A DNA stretch of 64,000 nt, taken from the NCBI GenBank assembly GCA_017163975.1, contig JAFFSR010000031.1, forward strand, positions 1,707,001 through 1,771,000. The letters are read 5' to 3'. Origin of the DNA: Anastatus disparis. Its lineage: Eukaryota; Arthropoda; Insecta; Hymenoptera; Eupelmidae. Below are positions 49,137-59,636 of the stretch, piece by piece; position 1 is the stretch's first letter; each line of letters begins with the position of its first letter. The translations under genes and the position numbers were made by a program. The notes beneath the pieces are model-generated. The model was not told the DNA's origin and searched no databases. It saw nothing but the letters and a program-made list of their open reading frames with translations.

Positions 49137-49611
49137 TTGTATAATGGATATAATGCAAAACTTTCCATTCAAAGAAGCAAGAACCAAAGGAACAAGATGT
49201 CATGGAACCTACTCGATCACCACCGTGTCAGTTTCCGGAGGGAGCTGAATTGCACAGGTTTTTGTAAATGCCTGCTCGAGATTCATCACTGTATACTCAA
49301 AAATGGGAGTGAGACTGGAGGACGTCCTGAAAAGTTTTTCAAGACTTCAGGAAGGACACTTGGAGAAGATTTCGGAGTATTTTACGTCAGAGCTGAAAAA
49401 AAGTATCGAATTCACCGGAGGAGGTTCTACAAAGGTGATGGTTGAGGACAACATGGAGGGTGGCTTTGGATCTTTGTATTCACCAAGGTTGAATGGAGCT
49501 ACTGAGAAGTTCAATGGGACGCTTCAATCTAAAATTGAAGCCATGATGATAAATTCGGCCTTACCAGGAGGTACGTCAATTCTAGCAATGGAAACAGCTA
49601 TACGCATCTAA
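49137..49611 (+). pseudogene. Copia integrase fragment
   Basis: Across two frames: ACSRFITVYSKM, EYFTSELKKSIEF, then SPRLNGATEKFNGTLQSKIE, which fits the end of a Copia integrase core with the conserved Glu of the NG.x(A/T)E motif. Several frame changes; the part upstream is unreadable. Confidence 0.6.
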
Positions 49612-50324
49612 ATTAAACTCCAAGATCTCTATAAAAGTTAAATCATTAGAAAGTAAACTAAATAAGGACAAAATTAGAAGTTCGGCTACACCGCATACAC
49701 CAGACTACTTATCACTAAATTGAAAGCAGCTGAAAGATCACTAAGAGCAGTATCGACACGTTAGTGTAACGAAAAACTAATAGACTAAGATGTATAAAAA
49801 TTAAAAACAACATTGAAAAATTCGAACCATTGGAAGTTGATAAGAAAGTCAAAAACAAAACTGAAAAAGTGAACAGATAATTTGAAGTGCCAGAAAAGAC
49901 AGCAAGCAAGTAGATGTTACAGAAAAAGAAATGTAAGTACAGCCAAGTAAAAAACTAGAAATCATCCAAATCCACAAACGAGAAAGATCGATGGTAACAC
50001 GTGTAGAGAACCTTATCAAACAACAAACAGTTCCAAAAATATCAAATGTCTGAAAAGAGCAACCAAATCCTAGCGAATGTTGAACCAACCCAAGTACATA
50101 CAAAGATGACATGCAATAAACTGAAAGAGGGAGTCGTCAAGCAGCTACAAGGAGAATAATAAAAATCTATGATGGGAAAGAAGTTCGGAAAATCGCAGAC
50201 GCACCCATAATGAATCAACTGGAAAAAGGATTAATATAATAGATTTCAAAGAAGTATTTGAAAAGAAATCTGATAAAACTGTCAATACTTCCTATAAAAC
50301 AAAATAAGTCTCTAAAGGCTTTAA
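49612..50324 (+). other. Degraded Copia interior
   Basis: No domain recognised. Corresponds in position to the integrase-RT linker. Confidence 0.35.
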
Positions 50325-50709
50325 CGGTAGGCTGGAGTAGAACCTGATACCGACCGAGTAACAATTGAGTTGTTTGTTATTTACTCAAGTTTTAATCGGT
50401 GTATCTTCAAATTAAAGGTCGAGTGCAATAGATATTATTATTGTGAACATCTACGCACAAGAAAAAAAATATCTACCGGTTTGTTTTTGAGAAAAGTAAG
50501 TAAGGCGAAAATATTATAAACATAAACTTTTACTTTGGCGTTACTTACTTTTCTCAAAAACAAACCGGTAGATATTTTTTTTCTTGTGCATAGATGTTCA
50601 TAATAATAATACCTATTGCGCTCGACCTTTAATTTGAAGATACACCGATCAAAACTTGAGTAAATGCCAAAAATGCCAATTAGACAAGGACAGCGAATCC
50701 GGCCTGCTC
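50325..50709. mobile_element. TTAA MITE, family M1, copy 3
   Basis: 385 bp, TTAA at 50321-50324 and 50710-50713, very close to 9646-10030. Confidence 0.88.
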
Positions 50710-50828
50710 TTAAAAGCAAAAGAAAGTATGAACTGAGAGTAACATATGCTCCAATTCTTGAGTGCCTTTGATATGATCTGTTTTAAGTATTTTAAATAGA
50801 CATAACCTAAAAGCTGAACAATTATATG

Positions 50829-51340
50829 CAATGTCAGCTTTCTTAAATGGGACCTTGTAAATAGAAGTATACATGAAGATTCCAGACGTGCTCACCTACA
50901 ACTAAGAAACTAAGATGTCAGACGTATTCAGGATTTCAGAAATACTTCTGTGCACTCAAAGTAAGTTCAAAAAGTTGGAACAAAAAGTTCCCAGTAGAAG
51001 TTTTAAAACTAGAACTGAAAAGAAGTAAGCAAATATTATCTATTTACCTTAAGTAAAGAACGATAAGTTGTTTTTATTGTATTGTATGCAAATGATGCAG
51101 TGCTATCAGGAAATAGACGTGCAAAAATCAAAGAAGTTAGTTCACGAAATGAAAAGTTGCAGAAAACATAGACGTTTTCTAATAATTAATATTGTCAGAG
51201 ACTACATAAAAAGAAGTTTGCATCTGAGTCAAAAGAGACTTACAGAAAAGATGTTAAAACGTTTAGATGTAATGGAGTGGAAAGCTAAATTGATACACAC
51301 AGTTACAAGAAAAATCAGAAACCGAGAGTATGAAAAGTGA
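50829..51340 (+). pseudogene. Copia reverse transcriptase fragment
   Basis: SAFLNGTL and EVYMKIPDV mark the conserved RT start of Copia. About 75 codons later LYANDAVLSGN stands in place of the catalytic YVDD motif (Y-A-N-D, so one Asp is lost). KRSLHLSQKRLTEKMLKR follows. Numerous small indels. Confidence 0.65.
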
Positions 51341-51399
51341 AAACACATCCGAGATCAAGGAGACGTAGTTAAGAATATATTATTCAGAGAAATATTTGG

Positions 51400-51840
51400 A
51401 AGTTTATGGCACCCATCTGAAACAATCCAACTTGATGCAGACTATGCGGTGAACTACTTATCAAGGAAGCAGACAAAATCTACATGTGACTAGTTAGGAG
51501 TCAAAAGAATATTAAGATATTTCAGAAGTGCAGCAGATCAAGGACTGGCCTTCAATATACAAGGAGAGATGCTGAAACCCATGGGAGATGCTAGTTCTAC
51601 GACTTCTCATCTACAAGAAAATATATTATCAGATTGTTTGGATATACGATTTCGAGGAGAAGCCACAAACAAAATACTTTCCATTCATTACTCTCTGTCT
51701 ATCAAACTGAATTCGTCATTTGTGATGCAAGCCAGAAACTGATATCTATCAACAAAGTGATGCAAGACGTAATTGGAAAGACTTTGGACCCCAATGACTG
51801 TAAAGTGATGACAGTTCAACAGATGGCTGCATCCAGATAG
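51400..51840 (+). pseudogene. Copia RNase H fragment
   Basis: Reads AVNYLSRKQTKS, GVKRILRYFRSAADQGLAFN and GYTISRRSHKQNTF in shifting frames, then ICDASQKLISINK, the order seen in Copia RNase H regions. Not functional. Confidence 0.6.
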
Positions 51841-52067
51841 ACGACAGTCACGTAATTAAAATCTATGATGATGTTAAAACGATCAAATAAAATTTAGAAG
51901 TCGGAGAACCAACAGAAAATAGTAGTTACATGGTAACTATAGAAAGTCTTGTCTGATAAAAGGAAAAATCATCAACGAATTGTTGCTGACTAACAAAATA
52001 ATGCAAAAATCATATCATAACCATTACCAACTGACAATTTTTCATCATTCTAGAAGTAGAATACTCA

Positions 52068-52731
52068 CTAGGAGAGGCCCAGGCTTCCGGATCACGGATT
52101 TTGCTCAAACTTTGGGATAAGTTTCTAGATGTCAAAATATGGAAAAACCCAGAATTTTAGACCTTAACGCTCAAAATTTCCCTAGTTATAGGCAATTAGA
52201 GAAAATCACTGAAAAAGTTACTAGATTTTCAAACGCCTATAGTTCTTTAGCATTAACAACTAGACACTTGTAATTGTTTTTAAATGAAAGCTGAGCTTAA
52301 ATCCTTTCGAAATAGCACCTACAGCATATCAAAATATTATTTTTTCCCATAGCTACAGTGTTATAAAAATTGTACTACATTTTAGCATTTATTATTAATT
52401 AATGTTTTTAAAAGGAAATTCACGTCAAAATCTTATAACGCTGTAACGTTGGGAAAAAATAATATTTTGATATGCTACAAGCACTATTTCGAAAGGATTT
52501 GAGGTCAGCTTTCATTCGAAAATGGTTGTAAGCTTCTAACTGTTAATGCTGAAGAGCTATAAGCGTTTGGAAATCTAGTAACTTTTTCAGTGATTTTCTT
52601 TAATTACCTGTAACTAGGGAAATTTTAAGCGTGAGGGTCCAAAATTCTGGGTTTCTTCATATTTTGACACCTAGAAACTTATCCCAAAGTTTGAGCAAAA
52701 TCCGTGATCTGGAGGTCTGGGCCTCTCCTAG
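52068..52731. mobile_element. Palindromic element family P, TCA duplication
   Basis: Ends CTAGGAGAGGCCCAGG and complement; TCA at 52065-52067 and 52732-52734; 664 bp. An older copy is at 28206-30520. Confidence 0.8.
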
Positions 52732-52974
52732 TCAGACTAAAATATTTTATTGTCTTAGACAATAAAGGGTATTAAGAATAAAGAAGTTGAAATGTAAATT
52801 AAGATGTAACATGCTGCATTAAAATTTATATGCACATAATTACGTATATAGATGTAGAAATAGATGCGAACATTCAGAAGTCATAAGCCGTATTATGCGG
52901 TATCTTCTTTCAGGTGACACTATAGATTGTGAAGACAATTAACCTGAGGAAAAGATGAAAGGACAGAGGTCTGT

Positions 52975-52987
52975 TGGAGGGAGGGAG
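52975..52987 (+). promoter_or_regulatory. Polypurine tract of Copia
   Basis: A G/A run directly before TG of the 3' LTR. Confidence 0.7.
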
Positions 52988-53237
52988 TGTTAATAATAGG
53001 AGCTCCAACAAACCAAACTTTCCCAGCGCCACCTGAAGATTGTTGACGCGCGCAATCTAATCGAGCCCCACTATTCGTTCCGGCGTCGCCTGCCGTGCCC
53101 GATGAAGCGGCCTTGTTGCATTAGATCTAAGATAGTTTTTTTCTTTGTTTAAACTTGTTTCTATATATTAATAAAGTTAATTGTTATTCTATAAATTTAA
53201 AAGGGATTTATTTGAGTTTTGGCTCCTAGATCCAACA
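52988..53237 (+). repeat. 3' LTR of Copia
   Basis: Starts TGTTAATAATAGGAGC, ends CCTAGATCCAACA. About 94% identical to the 5' LTR. Confidence 0.9.
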
Positions 53238-53407
53238 AATTCGTATACTTTGCTTAATTTTTTAATATTTATTCTATAGGTATTTATGATGCATAGGAAA
53301 TAATATTTCTATACGAATGTTCTTATTATTTATAAAGTGATACCATTTAATTTTGAAGTTATATAATTGTATTGTAGTAGAGCAAGACAATTTTTAAATA
53401 GTTTTAA

Positions 53408-53612
53408 GGCGACCTCGGATTTTAGGTTAGGTTTTATTTTTGAGTTTACAAATTACTCTTTCAATATGTAAAATTTTTCAGATTTTTTAATTTTCCACCA
53501 TTCTACGGATTATTATAAATGGTGGAAAATTAAAAAATCTAAAAAATTTTACATATTGAAAGAGTAATTTGTAAACTACAAAATGAAATCGAACCGAACT
53601 TCCGTAGTCGCC
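53408..53612. mobile_element. TTAA hairpin MITE, GGCGACCTCGGATTTTAGG ends
   Basis: 205-bp near-palindrome between TTAA copies (53404-53407, 53613-53616). Satellite units without it read through the site. Confidence 0.9.
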
Positions 53613-54425
53613 TTAATGGATCTTATGATAATATTAGCTTTATTTTATAGTTTTCCATAAGTGTATTTATATTTATTCAATAAATAATATTAGTATTTAT
53701 ATGTCTTTCCTGAAGTTTGGAATTTATTAATTTTATAGTTGAATATGAGGATTGACTTACGTCTTTTTTATACTATAATTGTATAGTAATTTATAAGGTT
53801 ACAACATTTAGATTTATAATTTTATTATATGGCTTTATTGGCATTCGTATACTTTGCTTAATTTTTTAATACTTATTCCATAGGTATTTATGAGACATAG
53901 GGAATAATATTTCCATACGAATGTTCTTGTTATTTATAAAGTGATCCCATTTAATTTTGAAGTTATATAATTGTAATTTAGTAGATCTAGTCAATTTTTC
54001 AATAGTTTGATTGGTTCTTATTATAATAGTAGCTTTTTTTATAGTTTTCTATTAGTATATTCATAATTATTTTATTAATAATATTAGTATTTATATGTTT
54101 TTACTGAAATTTAGAATTCATTAATTTTATAGTTGATTATGAGGATTGGCTTACATCATTTGTATACAATGATTGTATAGTAATTTATAAGATTACAACA
54201 TTTAGATTTATATAATTTTTTTATATGACTTTTTTGGCATTTGTATAATTTGCTCAATTTTTTAATTCTTATTCTATATGTATTTATTAGGGTATAATAT
54301 TCCCACTTAAATGTAATTGTCATTTATAAAGTGATCCCATTTAATTTTCAAGTTAGATAATTGTGTTTTATTAGCGAATGTCAATTATTTTAAATAGATT
54401 TATTAGATCTTATGACAATATTAGC

Positions 54426-54740
54426 AGTAGGAGCGCGGTGTTAGTAGGAGCGTGGTGGCGTAACGGATAGAGCTCTTGCCTTCAACGCGGTGGGCACGGG
54501 TTCGAATCCTGGCCAGGCACCTCTGACTTTTTTTCGAAAGAAAATTTCGAAAGAAAAGTGGCTGACCATCCATCGGTAGTCAAAGTTTTCGGTATGGTGG
54601 GTCTGACAGTCTAGCCTGATGTAATGTGTTAAACGGGTACTGGGCTGGACTCCTTCGGCTTCACCATATAAGAAGGTTAATCATATAGAGGACAAAATCC
54701 TTTATATATTAATCTTTTTTTTTAAAAAAAATGAAAAAAA
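54426..54740 (+). mobile_element. tRNA-derived SINE
   Basis: 315 bp flanked by a 14-bp duplication ATGACAATATTAGC (54412-54425, 54741-54754). The head has a pol III A box TGGCGTAACGG (54456-54466) and B box GGTTCGAATCC (54499-54509); the tail is A-rich. Long target duplications and an A tail point to LINE-driven insertion. Confidence 0.9.
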
Positions 54741-54971
54741 ATGACAATATTAGCTTTATTCTATAGTTTTCTATAAGTATATTCATAACCATTCGATAAA
54801 TAATAATAGTATTTATATGTTTTTACTGAATTTTAGAATGTATACATTTTATAGTTTATTATGAGGTTTGGTTTACATTAATTTTATACAATAATTGTAT
54901 AGGAATTCAGAATGTTACAACATTTACATTTATAATTTTGTCATATAGCTTCATTGGCATTTGTATAGTTA

Positions 54972-55162
54972 CAGAGATTAGTAGAGATCGCCGATGAGCA
55001 TAGGCGAGAGCGTGCCCGTTAAAATTCAATGTAAACTACTGCCGCTACATGGACAAATGCCCGAACTATACGCGCAAAGCCCCGCCACGTCTACACGCGC
55101 GTAGAGAAGCAAGCGAGAGGGGAGGAGACAAACACATGAAACACGCGACTTCCAGTGGCTTA
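54972..55162. other. GC-richer unique stretch
   Basis: Contains CACGTCTACACGCGCGTAG and AGAGGGGAGGAG. It continues at 56823-56923 after an insertion. No ORF; could be host DNA or an unknown TE end. Confidence 0.4.
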
Positions 55163-55779
55163 CACTGTTAAAAATATATTATTAAAATTAAGATAAAAGT
55201 GATGGAAGCTCATTTCACAAACTTTTATTGAATGATATTTAATAATAATTTTTTAAAATTCAATATTATTTTAAGTTTTTATATATTTGTGTTTGGAAAT
55301 TAATACAAAAATTGTCAGCACAATAATTAAAATTTTCAATATAATTTTCTTAAATTCAATAAACTGTGTATTAAGTTTAAAAAATTCTATTGAATATAAT
55401 TAATAAATATTTTTTTTTTACTAAATATTTTTTTGAATTTTAATGCATTATTTTATTAATATTAATAAAAAAATTTCAGAATCTAATCATAAATTTTACC
55501 ATAAGTTTACTGAATTTAATATAATAGAATTAAGATTAAGAAATTCTACTAAACGTAATATGATGAAAAAATATTATTTCATGTGGTATGATTGAGTATA
55601 TTTTAAAAAAATTCAACTATTGTTGAGCATTCCAAAAATTAAAATATTTCCGAAGATATATAAATGAGAATTTTATCGCCGATACAAGGCTAGACCTTCT
55701 CTTTTATACTTTGAACCTTCTATTTCTGTTTGTAGGCTGAAAAAACAAGTAGCCATCTAGTGCATGATTTGTGTACTAC

Positions 55780-56040
55780 AAATTTTTAATACATCGAATA
55801 TTTTTAAGATTCTATATCAAATTTTATAATGATTTATTAAAGTCTTGATAAATTTCAGTTCCATATATCTTAATCAATATATTAGATTTAATACAAGTAA
55901 CTTAAGTAATTATTAAGTTTAATAACATTTCCATCAACATCGAATATTAATACATTTTCAATTATAATATTGAATTTTAATAAGCATATTGCTAAACTTT
56001 AGTATCCGTTATCTTACGTTTTAGTATTTTGAATCTCAAC
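55780..56040 (+). repeat. Internal direct repeat, partner 56455-56710
   Basis: Shared AAGATTCTATAT, TATTAAAGTCTTGATAAATT and AACTTAAGTA blocks in order. The MITE at 56052 lies between the two copies. Confidence 0.8.
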
Positions 56041-56051
56041 TTTCAACTTAA

Positions 56052-56435
56052 GGGGAATCCTCATACCGACATAGAGTTTTACTTTATCTACATTTAAATT
56101 ATGAATTTTAATAAAAATTCAACTATTCATGACTGAAATTCGTAGAAGAGGCACATTCTTGACATTCTAAAAAATTCAAGACAGAATAAAAGTAAAAATG
56201 AAGACAAAAACTGCATAATACGATTATTCATAACTACATTGAAAAATTAATCGTATTAAGCAGTTTTCGCCTTTATTTTTACCCTAATATTGTCTTTTAA
56301 CGTAGCAATAAATTGTTTGGCATGTTAAGAATGTGCCTCTTCTATGAATTTTAGCCAAAAACAGTTAAATTTGTATTAAAATGCATAATTCAGATATAGA
56401 TAAGGTAGATCTCTGTGCCGGTATGAGGACACCCC
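56052..56435. mobile_element. TTAA MITE, GGGGAATCCTCATACCG ends
   Basis: 384 bp, TTAA at 56048-56051 and 56436-56439. Inverted right end is GGGGTGTCCTCATACCGGC. Confidence 0.85.
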
Positions 56436-56925
56436 TTAAGTTTATTAATTTTTATAAATTTTCAATACATTAAACATTTTTAAGATTCTATATTAAATTT
56501 TATAATAATTTATTAAAGTCTTGATAAATTTCAGTTCCATATATCTTAATCAATATATTAGATTTAATACAAGTAACTTAAGTATTTATTAAGTTTAATA
56601 ACATTTTCATTAACATGGAATATTAATAGATTTTCAGTTATAGTATTGAAGTTTAATAATCATATTACTAAACTTCAGTAAAGGTCATCTTAATCTTAAG
56701 AATTTCTATATTAATTTCAATAATTTTTTATATTAAATAAGTTTAAGTGACATGATTCTTAAATTTAAGATACATTTTTATCTTAAATATGTATTAAATT
56801 TAAGAATATTTTAAACAGTGTAGGTAAACTTACGGCAAACTTGCCTTAGCTCGTTATCGCCTCGGTACGGTATAGCTTTATTTAAATGTGATTAACCGTC
56901 CCGGAAATTCATTGATTAATTACAT

Positions 56926-57480
56926 CCCTAACAACACAAAAACGTTTCAAAAACGTTTTTGAAACGTTTTTCGTTAAACTTATATACGTTTGTAAATTTC
57001 GACAAAAATACATATTCAAAACGTTTTTAAAACGTAAAATATGTCCGCATATTTTAGATTCTCAAGGCTAATGTAACGTTTATGGAACGTTTAAGAAACG
57101 TTTAGAAAACGTTTTCTCGATGAAAATTTACGCAAGCTCAAATATCCAAACGTTTCCTTAACGTTTAAAAAACGTTTTATTTGGTAAAATTTTTTTCTCT
57201 ATATAATAATTTTTTAGAATAATAAAATAAAACGTTTAAAAAACGTTTTAGAAACGTTTGGAAATTTAAGCCAACGTATTTTTTCACCGAGAAAACGTTT
57301 TCTAAACGTTTCTTAAACGTTCCATAAACGTTACATTACTCTTGAGAATCTAAAATATGCGGACATATTTAACGTTTTAAAAACGTTTTAAATACATATT
57401 TTTGTCGAAATTTATAAACGTATATAAGTTTACCAGAAAACGTTTTTAAAACGTTTTTGAAACGTTTTGTGCTGTTAGGG
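56926..57480. mobile_element. Palindromic element built from AACGTT words
   Basis: Ends CCCTAACAACACAAAAACG and inverted CCCTAACAGCACAAAACG, AT on both sides. The interior repeats AAACGTTTAAAAACGTTT variants; arms nearly complementary. Confidence 0.85.
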
Positions 57481-57611
57481 ATATTTTATTTGAAACATAA
57501 ATATATTTTTTTATACTATAAATCCTTAAGGTACAATCAAACAAATTATAATAAATAAAATCATTTGGGAGGCGATGAACATATGTAACTTTTTACCCTG
57601 TTCAACTAATA

Positions 57612-57695
57612 TACGCGGTGGCTGTGGTCACTAAGTTTTGACGCACCTCGCTGTTAATCTAATTTTGCCAAGTTCAAACCCGATGTTCCACCTAT
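57612..57695 (+). mobile_element. Degenerate tRNA-like sequence, possible SINE remnant
   Basis: Box A-like TGGCTGTGGTCACTAAG and box B-like AGTTCAAACCC at a tRNA-like distance, then a T run. A weaker relative is at 60385-60470 (GCTGTGTTGGCTAAGTTTT). Not a functional tRNA as read. Confidence 0.35.
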
Positions 57696-58007
57696 TTTTT
57701 TTTTTTATGTTTTATTTTTAAATATTATATATTTTTATAATAAATTTTTATAGCGGAAAAAATAAAATTTAAAATTTATTTATTACCTTAAATTCTATTT
57801 TATTTCAAAAATAGAAAAAAATATATTTACAGATAGGGATAGAAAAAAGTTATAACTTATATCAATACGAAATAAAAACGTAGCTAGTTCTGTAATTTTT
57901 TCCTGCTAAATAAAAAATATAGATTGAAAAAAATTATTATAAATTATAGTTGTTTTTTATTCTCAGTCAATTGCGAATAATAAAACCTTTTTCGTTCTTT
58001 AAAAAAA

Positions 58008-58210
58008 GGTCCTTTTCTAAATTTATATAAATGTATGACATTTTTAACTCATTTAATAAAAATAGAAAATAGATATGAATAAATCTAATTTTAATTTAGA
58101 AAAGTAAAAAGGATCTTTTCTAAATTTATTTAAATGGTAGACATTTTTACCTCATTTAATAAAAATAGAAAATAAATATGAATAAATCTAATTTCATTTG
58201 AGAAAAGTAA
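58008..58210 (+). repeat. Tandem duplication of about 100 bp
   Basis: Two units share CTTTTCTAAATTTAT, GACATTTTTA and CTCATTTAATAAAAATAG in order. Confidence 0.8.
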
Positions 58211-58482
58211 TATAATAAATGAATCTGAACAAATAAATAATTTTACAAATGTAAACTTTATTAAAGCGCATTTTAAATAAAAATTACATTAAGTATCATT
58301 AATATTTTAAAAATTGGACTTTTTCTTCTTTCTTTTATTAAATATCATATTTTTATATCATTAATTTTTATTTCCAAAACAAAAAAATTGTTTTAACAAA
58401 TATAATAATTTAAGTTCTCATAAGACAGATTAAATAAAATTTTTATTACATTTTAAATAGCTTAATTTTTTTAGTCTCTTAA

Positions 58483-58867
58483 GAGGCGGCCGTATAGTTA
58501 TGTCTTTGTCTAATCTAAATTATCGTTATTATTGATAAATTAAATATTTTCATACAAAAGTAAAGGCAGAGCCCAATAGATTTAAGGACGCGCGAACGAT
58601 TCAATTCTATGAAAAAATATAAAATTTTCATTAGTTTTCGAGTGAAGTTTGAAACAGAAAAACAGTTGAACTTAACTTATTCGACTGTTTTTCCGTTACA
58701 TACTTCACTCAAAAAATAATGAAAATTTCATATTTTTTCATAGAATAGAATCGTTTGCTCGTTTTTAAATCTATTGGGCTCTGTCCTCACTTTTGGATAA
58801 AAATATTTAATTTATTAATAATAACGAAAATTTAGATTAGACAAAGACAGCGCTATACGGCCGCCTC
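58483..58867. mobile_element. TTAA MITE, family M3
   Basis: 385-bp palindrome, ends GAGGCGGCCGTATAG, then TGTCTTTGTCTAAT; TTAA at 58479-58482 and 58868-58871. Confidence 0.9.
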
Positions 58868-59000
58868 TTAAAAACTTTCTAAACTTATATAGGAGCTTGA
58901 TAACATTATTTTCAATTTATTTAATAAAAATTCAACATGAAATGTTGATAAACATCATTTTATTTTAGACACATAAAAAAATTAAGAAATGCTTTTATTA

Positions 59001-59634
59001 CCCTGTTAAAAATGACCAGCTGGATATCCAGGTAGCTTATCTACTTGGATATCCAGGTGGATATCACTCTGATCGAGTTGGATATCACTCTGATCTTTAT
59101 TCACCTGGATGTAGCTAAAATCCATTTGGATATTTTTTACGAACACTTATAATTAAGCATTCTAAGCATCTGAATAACATAATAATACTACCAATAAAAA
59201 AAAATTGAAAATTTTACCAAAATTAAAATTATTCAGGAGGATTATCTTCTAGAATATGCAGTTGGATTAATAAAATCGAAAAATTAAGAAGTAATTTTAT
59301 CAAATAATTTACTGAAAAGCATACTTTATAATTTTTCGATTTTATTAATCCAACTGGATATCCAAGAGGATAATCCTCCTGGATAATTTTACTTTGAGTA
59401 AAATTTTCAATTTTCTTTTATTTGTAGTATTATTGTTATACAAATGCTTGTAATCTCTAATGATTAGTTTTCATAAAAAAATACCCAAATGGATTTTAAC
59501 GGTATCTAGGTGAATGAAAATCAGAGTGATATCCAACTCAATCAGAGTGATATCCAAATCCATCAGAGTGATATCCACCTGGATATCCAAGTGGATAATT
59601 CACCTGGACATCCAGCTGGTTATTTTTAACAGGG
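59001..59634. mobile_element. Palindromic element built from GGATATCC words
   Basis: Ends CCCTGTTAAAAATGACCAGC and complement, TA on both sides. The interior repeats TGGATATCCA, with TCAGAGTGATATCCA blocks. No coding capacity. Confidence 0.85.
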
Positions 59635-59636
59635 TA

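Larger units (their letters stand above)
36203..53237 (+). mobile_element. Copia-type LTR retrotransposon with nested insertions
   Basis: Two direct 250-bp LTRs about 17 kb apart; CATTC before (36198-36202) and AATTC after (53238-53242) form a near 5-bp duplication. Removing it restores a 394-bp satellite unit. A primer-binding-like site follows the 5' LTR and a purine tract precedes the 3' LTR. Pol fragments are in integrase, RT, RNase H order, as in Copia. About 7 kb is native; the rest is nested elements. Confidence 0.85.
53238..54971 (+). repeat. Satellite array, part 2
   Basis: Continues the unit cut at 36202. Unit markers at about 53326, 53930 and 54320; the 604-bp gap equals one unit plus a 205-bp MITE and its duplication. 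Ends at TTTGTATAGTT before GC-rich unique DNA. Confidence 0.88.
55163..56820. mobile_element. TA element with CACTGTTAAAAATAT ends
   Basis: Inverted ends CACTGTTAAAAATAT and CACTGTTTAAAATATT, TA at 55161-55162 and 56821-56822. No transposase. Contains a MITE and a 250-bp internal duplication. Confidence 0.75.

Noticed and set aside
54453..54525. Functional tRNA gene
   Set aside because: Box A and box B are present but the cloverleaf is poor, and a 14-bp duplication with an A-rich tail shows a SINE.
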